A stretch of DNA of 64,000 bases from Liquorilactobacillus sucicola DSM 21376 = JCM 15457 (GCF_000612445.1 NZ_BALC01000006.1:1-64000); one strand, 5' to 3'. Positions 27,526-36,738 are shown, counted from the first letter of the stretch. A program made the numbers and translations. Notes: generated by a model from the sequence alone, not told the origin.

Positions 27526-29441
27526 TTAAATAACTTGGGTGATTGGATTTTTATTTTTTTTTGCTTGAACATGACTTTCGATAATATCTTCTCCTGAGCT
27601 AACAACTCCACTAGTTCTTCGAATGTGTATTTCTGAGAATAGATCAGAATTTGTAATGATAACAGGTATAATCAAGTCAAAGCCCTCCTCCTCAATGGCT
27701 TTTTTATTGAACTCTTCAAGTAGATCTCCCTGTCTAATTCGCTGAGAATTCTTAACTTTTGCCTCAAAGTATTTTCCGTTCAAATTTACGGTATCTAATC
27801 CTATGTGAATTAAAAGTTCAACTCCACTGTCAGATCTCAGTCCGATAGCATGCTGTGTTGGGAAAACAGAAACGACTTCTCCGTCAAAGGGGGCATATAT
27901 TTTTCCTTTGTGAGGATAAATAGCCACTCCTTTACCTAGTGCACCGCTTGAAAATAGATCATCATTGATTTTTTCTAGAGGTCTGATTTCTCCATCAACA
28001 GGTGAAACCACATTCCCATCTTTCAGATTACTTACTAGTTGGGGGACTTTTTCGGCAGAATATTCTGAATTTTTGCTTTCAACACCTTTAACAAATAACA
28101 ATCCCAAAATTAGTGCAATGCCGAAGGCAACGATTGATGAGATTACAATTCCAACAAAACCAGCATCTGCACCTGATTTGGGATTTAAAAATCCTGGGAA
28201 TCCGAATATTCCACCTATTCCACCAGGTATAAAAACTTTTGACCCAGCAAGCCCAGTAATTGCCCCACCTATCGCCGATCCTACCGAACCCACAATAAAA
28301 GCTTTTTTATGTGGAATAGTAACACCATAGAGAATAGGCTCTGTGATTCCAAAAAATCCTGAAAGGGTTGCTGCAAATGACAACTCTCTAAATTTATGGT
28401 CTTTTGACTTTAATGCGAGTGCAAGAGAGGCCCCTACTTGTCCGAAGACAGTACAAAATGTTAAAGGTAAAATAGGATCAAATCCTTTTGAAGCAATATT
28501 GTTAATCGCAATAGTAATAAATGCCCAGTGTAAACCGACGACTACAACTAACTGCCAAATACCTCCAAGTATAAAGCCTGAAATAACAGGTGCTATTCCA
28601 TAAAGCCACAATATGCTATTTGCTAACTGATTACTTAATAGAGTCACCAAAGGACCTATGACTATAAAAGTGACTGGGATAACGATAACTAAACTGAATA
28701 AGGGGACAAAGATGAACTGAAGAGATTTGGGTATAATTCTTTTTAATACTTTAATAATGAGAGAGAGTAACCATATAGCTGCGATAATAGGTACAAGAGT
28801 TTGAGAATAATTCATTAAAATGACTGGTATATTTAAAAAATTAATACTTTTACCAGCGGCAAAAGCAGCGATTAGTGTTGGATATTCGATAGCACCACCT
28901 ATCGTGGCCCCCAAGTATGGGTTCACTTTGAAAGTGTTTGCGGCGGAAAAACCCAGAATAATTGGCATAAAATAAAACATCGAGTTTGCAGCTGCAAATA
29001 GTATCATATATGTCCCAGATGTTTCGCTCATTAGTTTAGTCGAGGTTAAGAGTATAAGCGTACCTCTTAAAACCCCAGAAGCTGCTAGAACACCTAGCAC
29101 AGGCATGAATAACGATGAGATAAAGTTTACGATGGAATTCCAAATACTTTTATCTTTAGATGAATTTTCGGTTGCCTTTTCTAAATCAGAAGTTCTACGC
29201 TCTAAAAGAGGTATTATCAAATTGTAAATATCATCGACTTTATCACCTATTACAACCTGATATTGACCGGCGCTTTTCATTACTGTCATGACACCATCTA
29301 GATTTTTTATTTTTTCGGTGTTTGCTACGCTTTCGTCCTTTAATTTAAAACGTAAACGAGTAACGCAGTGGATGAGGCTGTTGACATTTTCTTTTCCACC
29401 AACATTTTCCAGAATTTTTTTGCTAAAGTTTTGTCATCCAT
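27526..29441 (-). pseudogene. PTS beta-glucoside-type transporter EIIBCA, frameshifted in the EIIB domain
   Basis: The gene starts at the ATG 29441 behind AGGAGG (29450-29455). The frame breaks at a run of seven A (29415-29421, minus strand); one more A restores KKILENVGGKENVNSLIHCVTRLRF, with the EIIB phospho-cysteine, and joins the long remaining frame. Restored it is 638 residues: EIIB (1-80), EIIC with ten or so helices (about 100-460) including GITEPILYG, and EIIA (about 500-620) with the phospho-histidine in LIHIGLDTVNLNG. Bgl-family permeases import and phosphorylate beta-glucosides or sucrose/trehalose. Here an apiose-containing glucoside is inferred from the neighbours. Its start overlaps the hydrolase gene by eight bases. 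Confidence 0.85.
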
Positions 29442-30723
29442 GGTTAAATCCTCCTAGTTTATTGACTATTATTAGGGCATCGCTAAGGCAGCTGAGCAAT
29501 TGTAATTGTGAAGTAGCGGCCCAGTTCACGGATAATGGGATCCTTTTTTCGAGATCAAATGCAAAAATCTTAGAATTATTGCGGTTAACGTTTAGCGAAC
29601 TCAGGTCTAAGGCGGTATTTGTAGGAAGATAAATTAGACAATTATTCTTATAAAAGGCAGCTCTGATTTTTGTTGTTTTTGGTGTACTAAGGTCTAAAGG
29701 TGTACTAGCCATAGGAAAATATTTTTCAATGACCTTTTTAACAATCTGAAGATCACTTGCACCAGGAAAATGAAGTGCATCGTGCCAATCAAAGGGGGTA
29801 TCAAAACCTTCTCCAATGGATAGTCCAAAATCAGCTCCGGCATGATGCCAACTCCAAATTCCATGCGCACCATATGTCACACCAGCATCAGCGCCTGATA
29901 GAACGGAGCTGAAAACAGCCTGACGAACATCTTTTTGTGAATAACGCCCATATTGATTGCGGCTATAGCTAATCTGTTCATAGCAAGGTTCGGTATTGAC
30001 GATCGGTTTAGTCAAACCTGCTCTTCGTTTAGAAAACGGAATAGTATAGGCCGTACTTTGTCCAGCACTATTATGTCCTGACTGGTAGCTGAAAAAGTCT
30101 GAAGCTTCTGAAAATTCTTCTGGAATTTCTTCAAGCCGTCCTTTTATATGGAATGAACGAAGTGCCTGCGAATCGTTTTTTTTCAATACATCTAGTACTG
30201 TACGGTAATAAGCAATAGTGTTTGAAGTTGGGAAATCGGTATCGCCGCTGACAAAATAGATAGGTTCGTATTTTTTAAAGCGTTTGACAGCATAAGTTAC
30301 ATAATTTTCTAAAAACTCAGCTGGAAAAAGATTATTTTTTGCGATCTTAGCTGCCCAAGTATCAGGAACATAGTTTGACCATAATAAAGCAAGGACGGGA
30401 ATCATATTTCTTTTTTGCATTTCGTGTAGCATTGGACAAGCATGATCAAAATAGCTTTCGTTTATTTTGGAATAGTCAAAGATATAACTTCCATCATCTT
30501 TAAACGTAACATCAAATGGATAAAGCTGTTGCGAACAGCTACTGGCGTCCCACTGCTGCAGAATATTGATTTGAATGGCATTAAATCCCTGTATTTTTCT
30601 GAAATCTAGGTAATAATTCCAGTCGGAGGCAGTAATGTTTGTAAAAGCACTCCAACACGTATCAGCTAAATAGAAAAAGGGCTTACCATCTTTTAAAAAT
30701 CTTCCATTTTTGACTTGTAGCAC
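29434..30723 (-). CDS. Apiosidase-like (DUF4038) glycoside hydrolase
   Basis: About 429 residues. The GTG at 30723 is the probable start, since GAGGTGA lies just before it, whereas the ATG at 30744 has no ribosome binding site. The N-terminus GRFLKDGKPFFYLADTCWSAF and the (beta/alpha)8 core match DUF4038/apiosidase-like proteins, the group that includes GH140 enzymes which release D-apiose from plant glycans. Candidate acid/base and nucleophile are an Asp in FVSGDTDFP (about 161-163) and Glu in VNTEPCYEQ (about 245). No signal peptide, so it acts on imported sugar. First gene of the operon with PTS EIIBCA and esterase. Confidence 0.8.
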   Translation of the reverse strand: MLQVKNGRFLKDGKPFFYLADTCWSAFTNITASDWNYYLDFRKIQGFNAIQINILQQWDASSCSQQLYPFDVTFKDDGSYIFDYSKINESYFDHACPMLHEMQKRNMIPVLALLWSNYVPDTWAAKIAKNNLFPAEFLENYVTYAVKRFKKYEPIYFVSGDTDFPTSNTIAYYRTVLDVLKKNDSQALRSFHIKGRLEEIPEEFSEASDFFSYQSGHNSAGQSTAYTIPFSKRRAGLTKPIVNTEPCYEQISYSRNQYGRYSQKDVRQAVFSSVLSGADAGVTYGAHGIWSWHHAGADFGLSIGEGFDTPFDWHDALHFPGASDLQIVKKVIEKYFPMASTPLDLSTPKTTKIRAAFYKNNCLIYLPTNTALDLSSLNVNRNNSKIFAFDLEKRIPLSVNWAATSQLQLLSCLSDALIIVNKLGGFNHG

Positions 30724-30764
30724 TAAACTCACCTCATTGTTCATAATATTAACAACATAAATCG

Positions 30765-30847
30765 TTAGTCGACTAAGCCTTAAAGCAATTAATGAATGCG
30801 CTTTCTTTAATCAACTAGAATTTAGCACAATAAAAATCTGCTTTCAA
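30765..30847 (-). promoter_or_regulatory. Promoter, cre-like site and palindrome of the hydrolase/PTS operon
   Basis: Minus-strand promoter: TTGAAA (30842-30847), 17 bp, TAAATT (30819-30824). A cre-like site, AAGAAAGCGCATTCA on the minus strand (30793-30807), has one mismatch to WTGNAANCGNWNNCW and lies just downstream of the start site. A 12-bp perfect palindrome TTAGTCGACTAA (30765-30776) follows, with the CG centre usual for LacI-family operators. A CTAGAAT motif overlaps the -10 box. Confidence 0.65.
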
Positions 30848-31951
30848 CATTAATTTACTAAAATAGAACTAGAATAAAAAACAAAATTATAATGATTCTC
30901 TCTCAATAAACTTAGTGGCTATTAAAATTTTTTGTGGTTCCTAATTGTTTTGAAATACTTGGTTTTGTAGCTGCAGAATAGCTTGATCGACTATTTGGTC
31001 GATTTGAACGTGAACTGTTGTGAGTTCAGGAGTGACCAATGTGCCAGCGTAGATATCATCAAATCCTACAATTGAGAGATCCTCTGGAATGCTGAGCTTT
31101 TCTTTAAGAAGTCCCTTAATTAAACGAATTGCAATATAATCATCTTCACAAAACAATACTTCTGGAAGTTTGGCACGCAGGATCTGTGTTAACTCATCCT
31201 TTTCTGGCAGAATTTTAGTTGGCGAAATAGTATAAAAATTGGCGGGATCAACATTTATTTTTGCTTCTTTTAAGGCATCGTAAAAACCCCGTTGCCTTTC
31301 CTGAAAGTTGGAGATCCATTGATTAGAGGCAGCGTAGCCGATTCTTGTAAAACCTCGCTTGGTAAGTTCCTTGCCAACCATATAACCACCTTGATAATTA
31401 TCCATAGTTACAAAATTGGCTGCAATTTGTGGAAAGTATGTGTCCACAAAAACAACATTCTTGATACTTTTATTTAAGAAAATGACATCTTCGCTATTGA
31501 GATCTGTTCCCAAAACCAAGGTTGGACCAAGCTGCTTTTTTTTGTCCAGACTAATAACATCTTCCTTAAGTTCATCAAGCTGCAAAGAATTGATCTTTAG
31601 CGTGCCGCCAAAGCTACTGACCCTCTTTGATAATGCAGATATCAAATTGTCAAAAAAGGGAAGTGAACGGTAGTTTTCATTGATTAGTCCACTTGTTTTA
31701 TTGACCACTAGTAAGTTTATTTCAGCTAAGTGGCGGTTGAGACCTTTTTTACTTTTTCTTAGAGGCTGATAACCGTACTTATTGATAACTTCGAAAATCT
31801 TTTCGCGTTTTTCTTGACTTATCCCAGGTTTGTTATTAAGTGCGATTGAAACAGATGAACGAGAAACATGCGCTAAACGAGCGATGTCTTCCATTTTTAA
31901 AGTCATTTAACATTCCTCCATTTAAATATTTTCTAGAATAAAACTAGAATA
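30815..31951. promoter_or_regulatory. Four CTAGAAT motifs flanking the lacI-type gene
   Basis: CTAGAAT occurs at 30815, 30869, 31933 and 31944, only in the two non-coding gaps on either side of the regulator gene; three copies extend to ACTAGAAT. Two are spaced 11 bp apart (one helical turn) upstream of the regulator. They are candidate binding half-sites for the LacI protein or another regulator. The span given covers all four and includes the regulator gene. Confidence 0.45.
30941..31906 (-). CDS. LacI-family regulator of the sugar locus
   Basis: The 321-residue protein starts with a standard LacI headpiece (MEDIARLAHVSRSSVSIALNNKPGIS), hinge helix near 50, and a periplasmic-binding-protein-like effector domain with GYMVGKELTKRGFTRIGYA and LSIVGFDDIYAGTLVTPELTTVH. 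GGAGG precedes the ATG. It lies between the two divergent halves of the locus, and both control regions carry CTAGAAT motifs, so it probably represses both until the pathway sugar or its phosphate appears. The shared motif also lies within its own promoter region, suggesting autoregulation. Confidence 0.88.
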   Translation of the reverse strand: MTLKMEDIARLAHVSRSSVSIALNNKPGISQEKREKIFEVINKYGYQPLRKSKKGLNRHLAEINLLVVNKTSGLINENYRSLPFFDNLISALSKRVSSFGGTLKINSLQLDELKEDVISLDKKKQLGPTLVLGTDLNSEDVIFLNKSIKNVVFVDTYFPQIAANFVTMDNYQGGYMVGKELTKRGFTRIGYAASNQWISNFQERQRGFYDALKEAKINVDPANFYTISPTKILPEKDELTQILRAKLPEVLFCEDDYIAIRLIKGLLKEKLSIPEDLSIVGFDDIYAGTLVTPELTTVHVQIDQIVDQAILQLQNQVFQNN

Positions 31952-31974
31952 ATATATTGATTTATCAAAACTAT

Positions 31975-32025
31975 TGTCTGCGCTTACATTGAATGATAGC
32001 ATATTTTTTGAAAAAGCGTTTACAA
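31975..32025 (+). promoter_or_regulatory. Promoter and cre sites of the isomerase-transketolase-kinase operon
   Basis: The promoter is TTGTCT, 17 bp, TAGCAT (starting 31974). On the minus strand ATGTAAGCGCAGACA (31975-31989) fits the cre consensus WTGNAANCGNWNNCW exactly and covers the -35 box. A second cre-like sequence (32009-32025, AAAGCGTTTACA core) lies downstream of the start site. CcpA-mediated glucose repression follows from these sites. Confidence 0.75.
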
Positions 32026-32043
32026 AAAATGGGAGATGTTGTT

Positions 32044-33498
32044 ATGACAGATAAAATTAAGCTTGGTTTTGCTCCAACACGCCGCAACATTTTTAGCGCA
32101 GATTCTGCTATCGATTTTGCAAATCGGACGCGTCAAAAGTTGAATGAACTTGAAATTGACTATGTTGATATCACGAATATTAATGATGACGGATTACTGT
32201 ACGATGAAGCAGGCCGAAAACAGATCAGCGCTAAGTTCAAGGCCGAAAATATAGATGGTTTATTTTTACCGCATTGTAATTTTGGAACAGAGTATGAATG
32301 TGCCCGGTTGGCTAAGGATTTGAATGTGCCAGTTTTACTATGGGGACCGGATAAGGAGGGACCAAATGAGGAAGGAATACGCTTACGGGATGCACAATGC
32401 GGGTTATTCGCGACGGGAAAAGTTTTGCGGCGATTTAATGTTCCATTCACTTATATCAAAAACAGTGATGTCAACAGTGCAGATTTTAAACGAGGAGTGC
32501 AAGACTTTGTTCGAGTATGCAATGTTGTTAAGGTTTTTCGGCATACGAGAATTTTACAGATTGGGCCACGGCCGTTTGATTTCTGGACGACAATGGTCAA
32601 CGAGGGCGAATTGCTAGAGAAATTCAACATCCAACTTTCGCCAATTCCGCTGACTGAACTGGTTCAAGAATTTAAGAGGGTATCAAAGAAACAAACGGAA
32701 AAAGTTGAAGCAGTTGTTCAGAAAATTGAAAAGGCAGCTCAAATCGAAGTTGACAAGCAGGATTTGGAAAAAATTGCCGTTCTTAAGATCGCATTACGAA
32801 ATCTTTGTGAGCAGTACTCATGTAACGCTGGTGCAATTCAGTGTTGGACAGCATTGCAAGATGAAATTGGTATTTTGCCTTATGCAGCAGAAGCGTTTTT
32901 ACAGGATGAAGGTTTGCCGATCACGTGCGAAACTGATATTCACGGAGCAATTTCGATTTTAATTAATGAGGCTGCAACGTTAGGTGAACAGCGTGCATTA
33001 TTCGCTGACTGGACAGTCCGTCATCCACAAAATAAGAATGCAGAATTGTTACAGCATTTAGGTGTTTTTCCGCTTTCAATTGCGGGTACTAAACCGATAT
33101 TGCCCCGAGAACATTTTGTTTTTAAATATCCGGGGTCAGTTTCTTTTGAAGCTCAAATGGGTGATCTGACAATGTGCCGTTTTGATGGAGATCATGGTGA
33201 ATATTCATTGCTTTTAGGAAATGCTAAATGTGTTCCAGGACCATATAATCAAGGTTCGTACGTCTGGGTTGAAGTTCAAAATCTGAATAGATTGGAACAA
33301 AAGCTGGTCTATGGACCCTATATTCACCATGTCGCGGGAGTTTACGCTGACGTCGTTCCAATTATTGCAGAGGCTTGCAAATATATAGGAATTAAGGCTG
33401 ATTTCTATGATCGTGAAATGACTGAGAGAGTAGAGGATTATTGGGCAGGTAATCTGGAATCTGTATTTCCAGAAATAGGAGGTTCTCAAAATGAATGA
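32044..33498 (+). CDS. Sugar isomerase of the L-fucose/L-arabinose isomerase family
   Basis: The 484-residue protein starts at MTDKIKLGFAPTRRN, eight bases after GGGAG. The N-terminal half has the Rossmann-like domains of the FucI/AraA superfamily (IDGLFLPHCNFGTEYECARLAKDLNVPVLLWGP). The second half carries metal-site candidates (GILPYAAEAFLQDEGLPITCETDIHGA with Glu and Asp; YGPYIHHVAG with His). These enzymes interconvert aldoses and ketoses using Mn2+. In this operon it should make a ketose for the FGGY kinase; D-apiose to D-apulose is the hypothesis, with D-arabinose or L-fucose as alternatives. Its end overlaps the transketolase start. Confidence 0.85.
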   Translation: MTDKIKLGFAPTRRNIFSADSAIDFANRTRQKLNELEIDYVDITNINDDGLLYDEAGRKQISAKFKAENIDGLFLPHCNFGTEYECARLAKDLNVPVLLWGPDKEGPNEEGIRLRDAQCGLFATGKVLRRFNVPFTYIKNSDVNSADFKRGVQDFVRVCNVVKVFRHTRILQIGPRPFDFWTTMVNEGELLEKFNIQLSPIPLTELVQEFKRVSKKQTEKVEAVVQKIEKAAQIEVDKQDLEKIAVLKIALRNLCEQYSCNAGAIQCWTALQDEIGILPYAAEAFLQDEGLPITCETDIHGAISILINEAATLGEQRALFADWTVRHPQNKNAELLQHLGVFPLSIAGTKPILPREHFVFKYPGSVSFEAQMGDLTMCRFDGDHGEYSLLLGNAKCVPGPYNQGSYVWVEVQNLNRLEQKLVYGPYIHHVAGVYADVVPIIAEACKYIGIKADFYDREMTERVEDYWAGNLESVFPEIGGSQNE

Positions 33499-34312
33499 AA
33501 AAGAACTGACAAAGAAAGCTTATGAATTGCGCAAGGATATTTGGAAGTTGATTTATGAGTCAAAGACGGGGCATACTGGATCGTCATTTTCTTGTATTGA
33601 TATCTTAACTGCGCTTTATTATGATGTTTTGAAGCAAACCCCTGAGACTTTTGGACAAACCGAAGCGGATAGCTATATTCAAAGCAAAGGACACGCTGTT
33701 GAGGCACTGTTTGCAGTTTTAAGTGATCGCGGCTATTTTCCTAAAGAAGATTTAGCTAATTACTCAGGTTTTAAGACTCAGTATATTGGTCACCCCACTA
33801 ACAAGGTCAATGGCATAGAAATGAATACGGGTTCCTTAGGCCATGGATTAGGTATTGGTGTCGGAATCGCTTTAGCAGCAAAACAAGATCATTTGGCGAA
33901 ACAAGTGTATGTGTTAATGGGTGATGGTGAACAGGCTGAAGGTTCTGTTTGGGAAGCAGCAATGGCAGCTGGAAATTACAGATTAAATAATCTAACAGCA
34001 ATTATTGATCATAATGGCTTGCAAATTAGTGGTGCAACCAAGGATGTAATGAACTCAGAGCCGCTTGCAGCCAAGTATGAAGCATTTGGTTTTGACGTTA
34101 AAACAGTTTCAGGTAATGATCCTGCAGCTATCAGTCGGATTTTACGCACAAAAAGTGCTGAATCTAAGCCGCAATTAGTTATTGCACAGACGGTAAAGGG
34201 CAAGGGAATCAGTTTCATGGAAAATCAGGCCAATTGGCACCACAAGGTACCTAGTAAAGAACAGTATGAACAAGGGCTTGCTGAATTGAATTCTAGATTG
34301 GAGGAACTCTAA
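33491..34312 (+). CDS. Split transketolase, N-terminal (TPP pyrophosphate-binding) subunit
   Basis: The 273-residue protein corresponds to the first third of a classical transketolase: GHTGSSFSCIDILTALYYDVL near residue 25, GHAVEALFAVL, the GSLGHGLGIGVG loop, and the thiamine pyrophosphate/Mg2+ motif GDGEQAEGSVWEAAMAAGNYRLNNLTAIIDHNG (GDG through N). AGGAGG precedes the ATG, which overlaps the isomerase gene end. The other half is the next gene, two bases away, so the subunits are made together. Such split transketolases act in dedicated sugar routes, including apulose-4-phosphate transketolase (AptA/AptB), which makes dihydroxyacetone phosphate and xylulose 5-phosphate. Confidence 0.88.
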   Translation: MNEKELTKKAYELRKDIWKLIYESKTGHTGSSFSCIDILTALYYDVLKQTPETFGQTEADSYIQSKGHAVEALFAVLSDRGYFPKEDLANYSGFKTQYIGHPTNKVNGIEMNTGSLGHGLGIGVGIALAAKQDHLAKQVYVLMGDGEQAEGSVWEAAMAAGNYRLNNLTAIIDHNGLQISGATKDVMNSEPLAAKYEAFGFDVKTVSGNDPAAISRILRTKSAESKPQLVIAQTVKGKGISFMENQANWHHKVPSKEQYEQGLAELNSRLEEL

Positions 34313-34313
34313 A

Positions 34314-35258
34314 ATGGAAACAAAAACTGCAATTACGGCAAACGAAGTTATCTGTAATACCTTGCAAGAGATAGCACAGAACAATCCGCAATTGCTGGTT
34401 CTAACCAGTGATTCTCGCGGATCAGCATCACTTACTCAATTCATTACCCGATATCCAGAAAGATCAGTTGAACTGGGAATTGCCGAGCAGAATCTGGTTT
34501 CGGTAGCAGCAGGTTTGGCACGTGCGGGCAAAAGGCCATTTGTTTTTTCACCAGCTGCTTTTTTGACAATGAGAAGTATTGAACAGGTCAAAGTTGATGT
34601 TGCTTATTCAAATACAAACGTAAAATTGATTGGGATAAGTGGAGGAAACAGTTATAGCAATCTAGGAAGTTCACATCACTCATTGCAGGATCTCGCTATT
34701 ACGACTGCAATTCCTAATTTGGAGGTTTATACTCCAGCGGATCGTTTTGAGACTATGGCATTATTTGAATATTTGGCCACTTCTTCCAGCCCAGCCTATG
34801 TACGTGTGGGAAAACGAAAGCTGCCTGATTGCTATCATGAACCATGGGAGAACTTTCAACCTGGGCGAGCTAAGGTCATAAGGCAAGGTCATGATGTGTG
34901 TTTGATCAGTGCGGGGGAAACGTTATATTCTACAATTGAAGCAGCAAAACTGCTTGAAGATCAAGGAATCAGCACATGTGTAGTTGATTTGGTTTCTATC
35001 AAGCCGCTGGACACACAATTGCTGCATAAACTAAGCGAGATTTTTAAGCGAATCGTAACTATTGAAGAGCATTCAATAATCGGTGGACTCGGAGCGAGAG
35101 TAGCGACAATTACGGCACAACATACTGGAACTTGTCAACGGATATTTGGATTTCCAGATGAATCAGCAATTTCAGGACCACAAGCTGAGGTCTTTGACTA
35201 TTATGGTTTGAGTTCAACTAAAATTGCACAAAATGTGCGTTCATTTCTAAAAGATTGA
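34314..35258 (+). CDS. Split transketolase, C-terminal (pyrimidine-binding) subunit
   Basis: The 314-residue protein covers the middle and C-terminal transketolase domains. ELGIAEQNLVSVAAGLARAGKRPFV contains the glutamate that activates the thiamine ring. FLTMRSIEQVKVDVAY and GGNSYSNLGSSHHSLQDLAI form the substrate channel. GHDVCLISAGETLYSTIEAAKLLEDQGISTCVVDL is the C-terminal Rossmann-like domain. GGAGG lies within the end of the upstream subunit gene, two bases away. With that subunit it should form an alpha2beta2 enzyme moving a two-carbon unit to glyceraldehyde 3-phosphate. It is distinct from housekeeping transketolase, which is a single chain. Confidence 0.88.
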   Translation: METKTAITANEVICNTLQEIAQNNPQLLVLTSDSRGSASLTQFITRYPERSVELGIAEQNLVSVAAGLARAGKRPFVFSPAAFLTMRSIEQVKVDVAYSNTNVKLIGISGGNSYSNLGSSHHSLQDLAITTAIPNLEVYTPADRFETMALFEYLATSSSPAYVRVGKRKLPDCYHEPWENFQPGRAKVIRQGHDVCLISAGETLYSTIEAAKLLEDQGISTCVVDLVSIKPLDTQLLHKLSEIFKRIVTIEEHSIIGGLGARVATITAQHTGTCQRIFGFPDESAISGPQAEVFDYYGLSSTKIAQNVRSFLKD

Positions 35259-35268
35259 AGGTGGCACA

Positions 35269-36738
35269 ATGTCACAGTATGTTTTGGTTATTGATCAAAG
35301 TACACAGGCTACGAAGTTGTTATTGCTAACACGCCAAGGACAGATCAAATATCGCGCTAGTCTAGGACATCGTCAAATTATTGATGAAAACGGTTGGATT
35401 AGCCACTCGTTAACAGAAATAAAGAGCAACATTAATCTGTTAGTAAAGAAAATGCTTCAAAAAATTTCAGCGAAAACAATCACTGCAGTTGCGATAACTA
35501 ATCAACGTGAGACTGCTGCTGCATGGAGCAAAAGTACTGGAGAACAGCTTGAAAATGCAGTTGTATGGCAGTGCTCTAGGGCAAAAGAGATTGTTGAACA
35601 ACTGGCAGTGAAAAGAGGTTTTAAAGAAGAAGTCAAGAAAAAAACTGGACTGCCTCTGTCTGCTTACTTTACGGCTGCTAAATTTTCGTGGTTATTAAAA
35701 AAATCTGCAAATGTGAAAACGCATTTAGTCAATGACGATCTTTGTATTGGAACCATTGATTCGTGGCTTTTATATCAATTGACCGCCGGCAGATCTTTTA
35801 AAACAGAATCATCAAATGCATCACGCACCCAGTTGCTTAATCTACGGACACAGCAATGGGATCCTGAGCTATGCCGGAAATTTGAAGTGCCTTTAGGAGC
35901 ACTGCCTGAAATCGTAGACTCTGATTCGCTATTTGGCATGACGGATTTTGGAGGCCTTTTACCGCAACCGATCCCAATTCGAAGTATGTTAGGTGACTCA
36001 CAAGCTGCATTACTTGCGCATGATTGTCAAAAAACAGGTGCCTTGAAAGCGACATTTGGAACTGGATCCTCGGTAATGCTAAGTTTAGGTGAAACATTAC
36101 ATTTTTCTGCGGCTTCTCCTTTGAATGCTTCAGTGGGTTGGCGCAGGAAGGGGAAAACGACGTATGTTTTAGAAGGAAACATTAATTATACTGGAGCAAT
36201 TGTTAGTTGGATGCAGCATGATTTGAGATTGATAACAGATCCTAAAGAAACAGCTAGCGCTGCTTATGCAGCTAATAAGAACGATCGAACAATTTTGCTG
36301 CCAGCTTTCAGTGGAATGGGTACGCTTTATGCGAATCTAAAATGCAAAGCAGCTTTTTTCAATATGAAACGTATAACAGGCAGATCTGAGCTGATTCGAG
36401 CAGCATTGAACACTGTTGCATATCAAATAAACGATGTTATCCTGCAGTTTCAAAAGGAGGGGATCGAACTGCAGAATGTACTTCATGTTGATGGTGGGAT
36501 GATTGATAATTATTATTTGATGCAATTCTTAAGCAATCTTACGCAAAAAGAAGTTGTGCTAGCTCCTCTCAAGGAACTCAGTGCTTGGGGAACAGCTTTA
36601 AACAGCGGCTTTTTCACTGCGGATACTTTTCGCAGGCAAACAATGTCTCACAGCTATATACCACAAATATCAGGGGTGGAAAGTCAGCAACTTGTTCGGG
36701 GTTGGAACGAGGTGATCCAACTCGCAAGTGATTATTAA
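35269..36738 (+). CDS. FGGY-family sugar kinase
   Basis: The 489-residue kinase has both FGGY halves: N-terminal phosphate loop VLVIDQSTQATKLLLL, the NQRETAAAW substrate element (as in glycerol kinase), GDSQAALLAHDC with the catalytic aspartate near residue 245, FGTGSSVML, and the adenosine motif LHVDGGMIDNYYLMQFLSNL. It phosphorylates the ketose produced by the isomerase. Within the proposed D-apiose route it would be D-apulose kinase (AplK-type), giving apulose 4-phosphate for the split transketolase. A ribosome binding site GAAGGTGG lies in the ten-base gap. It is the last gene of the operon. Confidence 0.88.
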   Translation: MSQYVLVIDQSTQATKLLLLTRQGQIKYRASLGHRQIIDENGWISHSLTEIKSNINLLVKKMLQKISAKTITAVAITNQRETAAAWSKSTGEQLENAVVWQCSRAKEIVEQLAVKRGFKEEVKKKTGLPLSAYFTAAKFSWLLKKSANVKTHLVNDDLCIGTIDSWLLYQLTAGRSFKTESSNASRTQLLNLRTQQWDPELCRKFEVPLGALPEIVDSDSLFGMTDFGGLLPQPIPIRSMLGDSQAALLAHDCQKTGALKATFGTGSSVMLSLGETLHFSAASPLNASVGWRRKGKTTYVLEGNINYTGAIVSWMQHDLRLITDPKETASAAYAANKNDRTILLPAFSGMGTLYANLKCKAAFFNMKRITGRSELIRAALNTVAYQINDVILQFQKEGIELQNVLHVDGGMIDNYYLMQFLSNLTQKEVVLAPLKELSAWGTALNSGFFTADTFRRQTMSHSYIPQISGVESQQLVRGWNEVIQLASDY

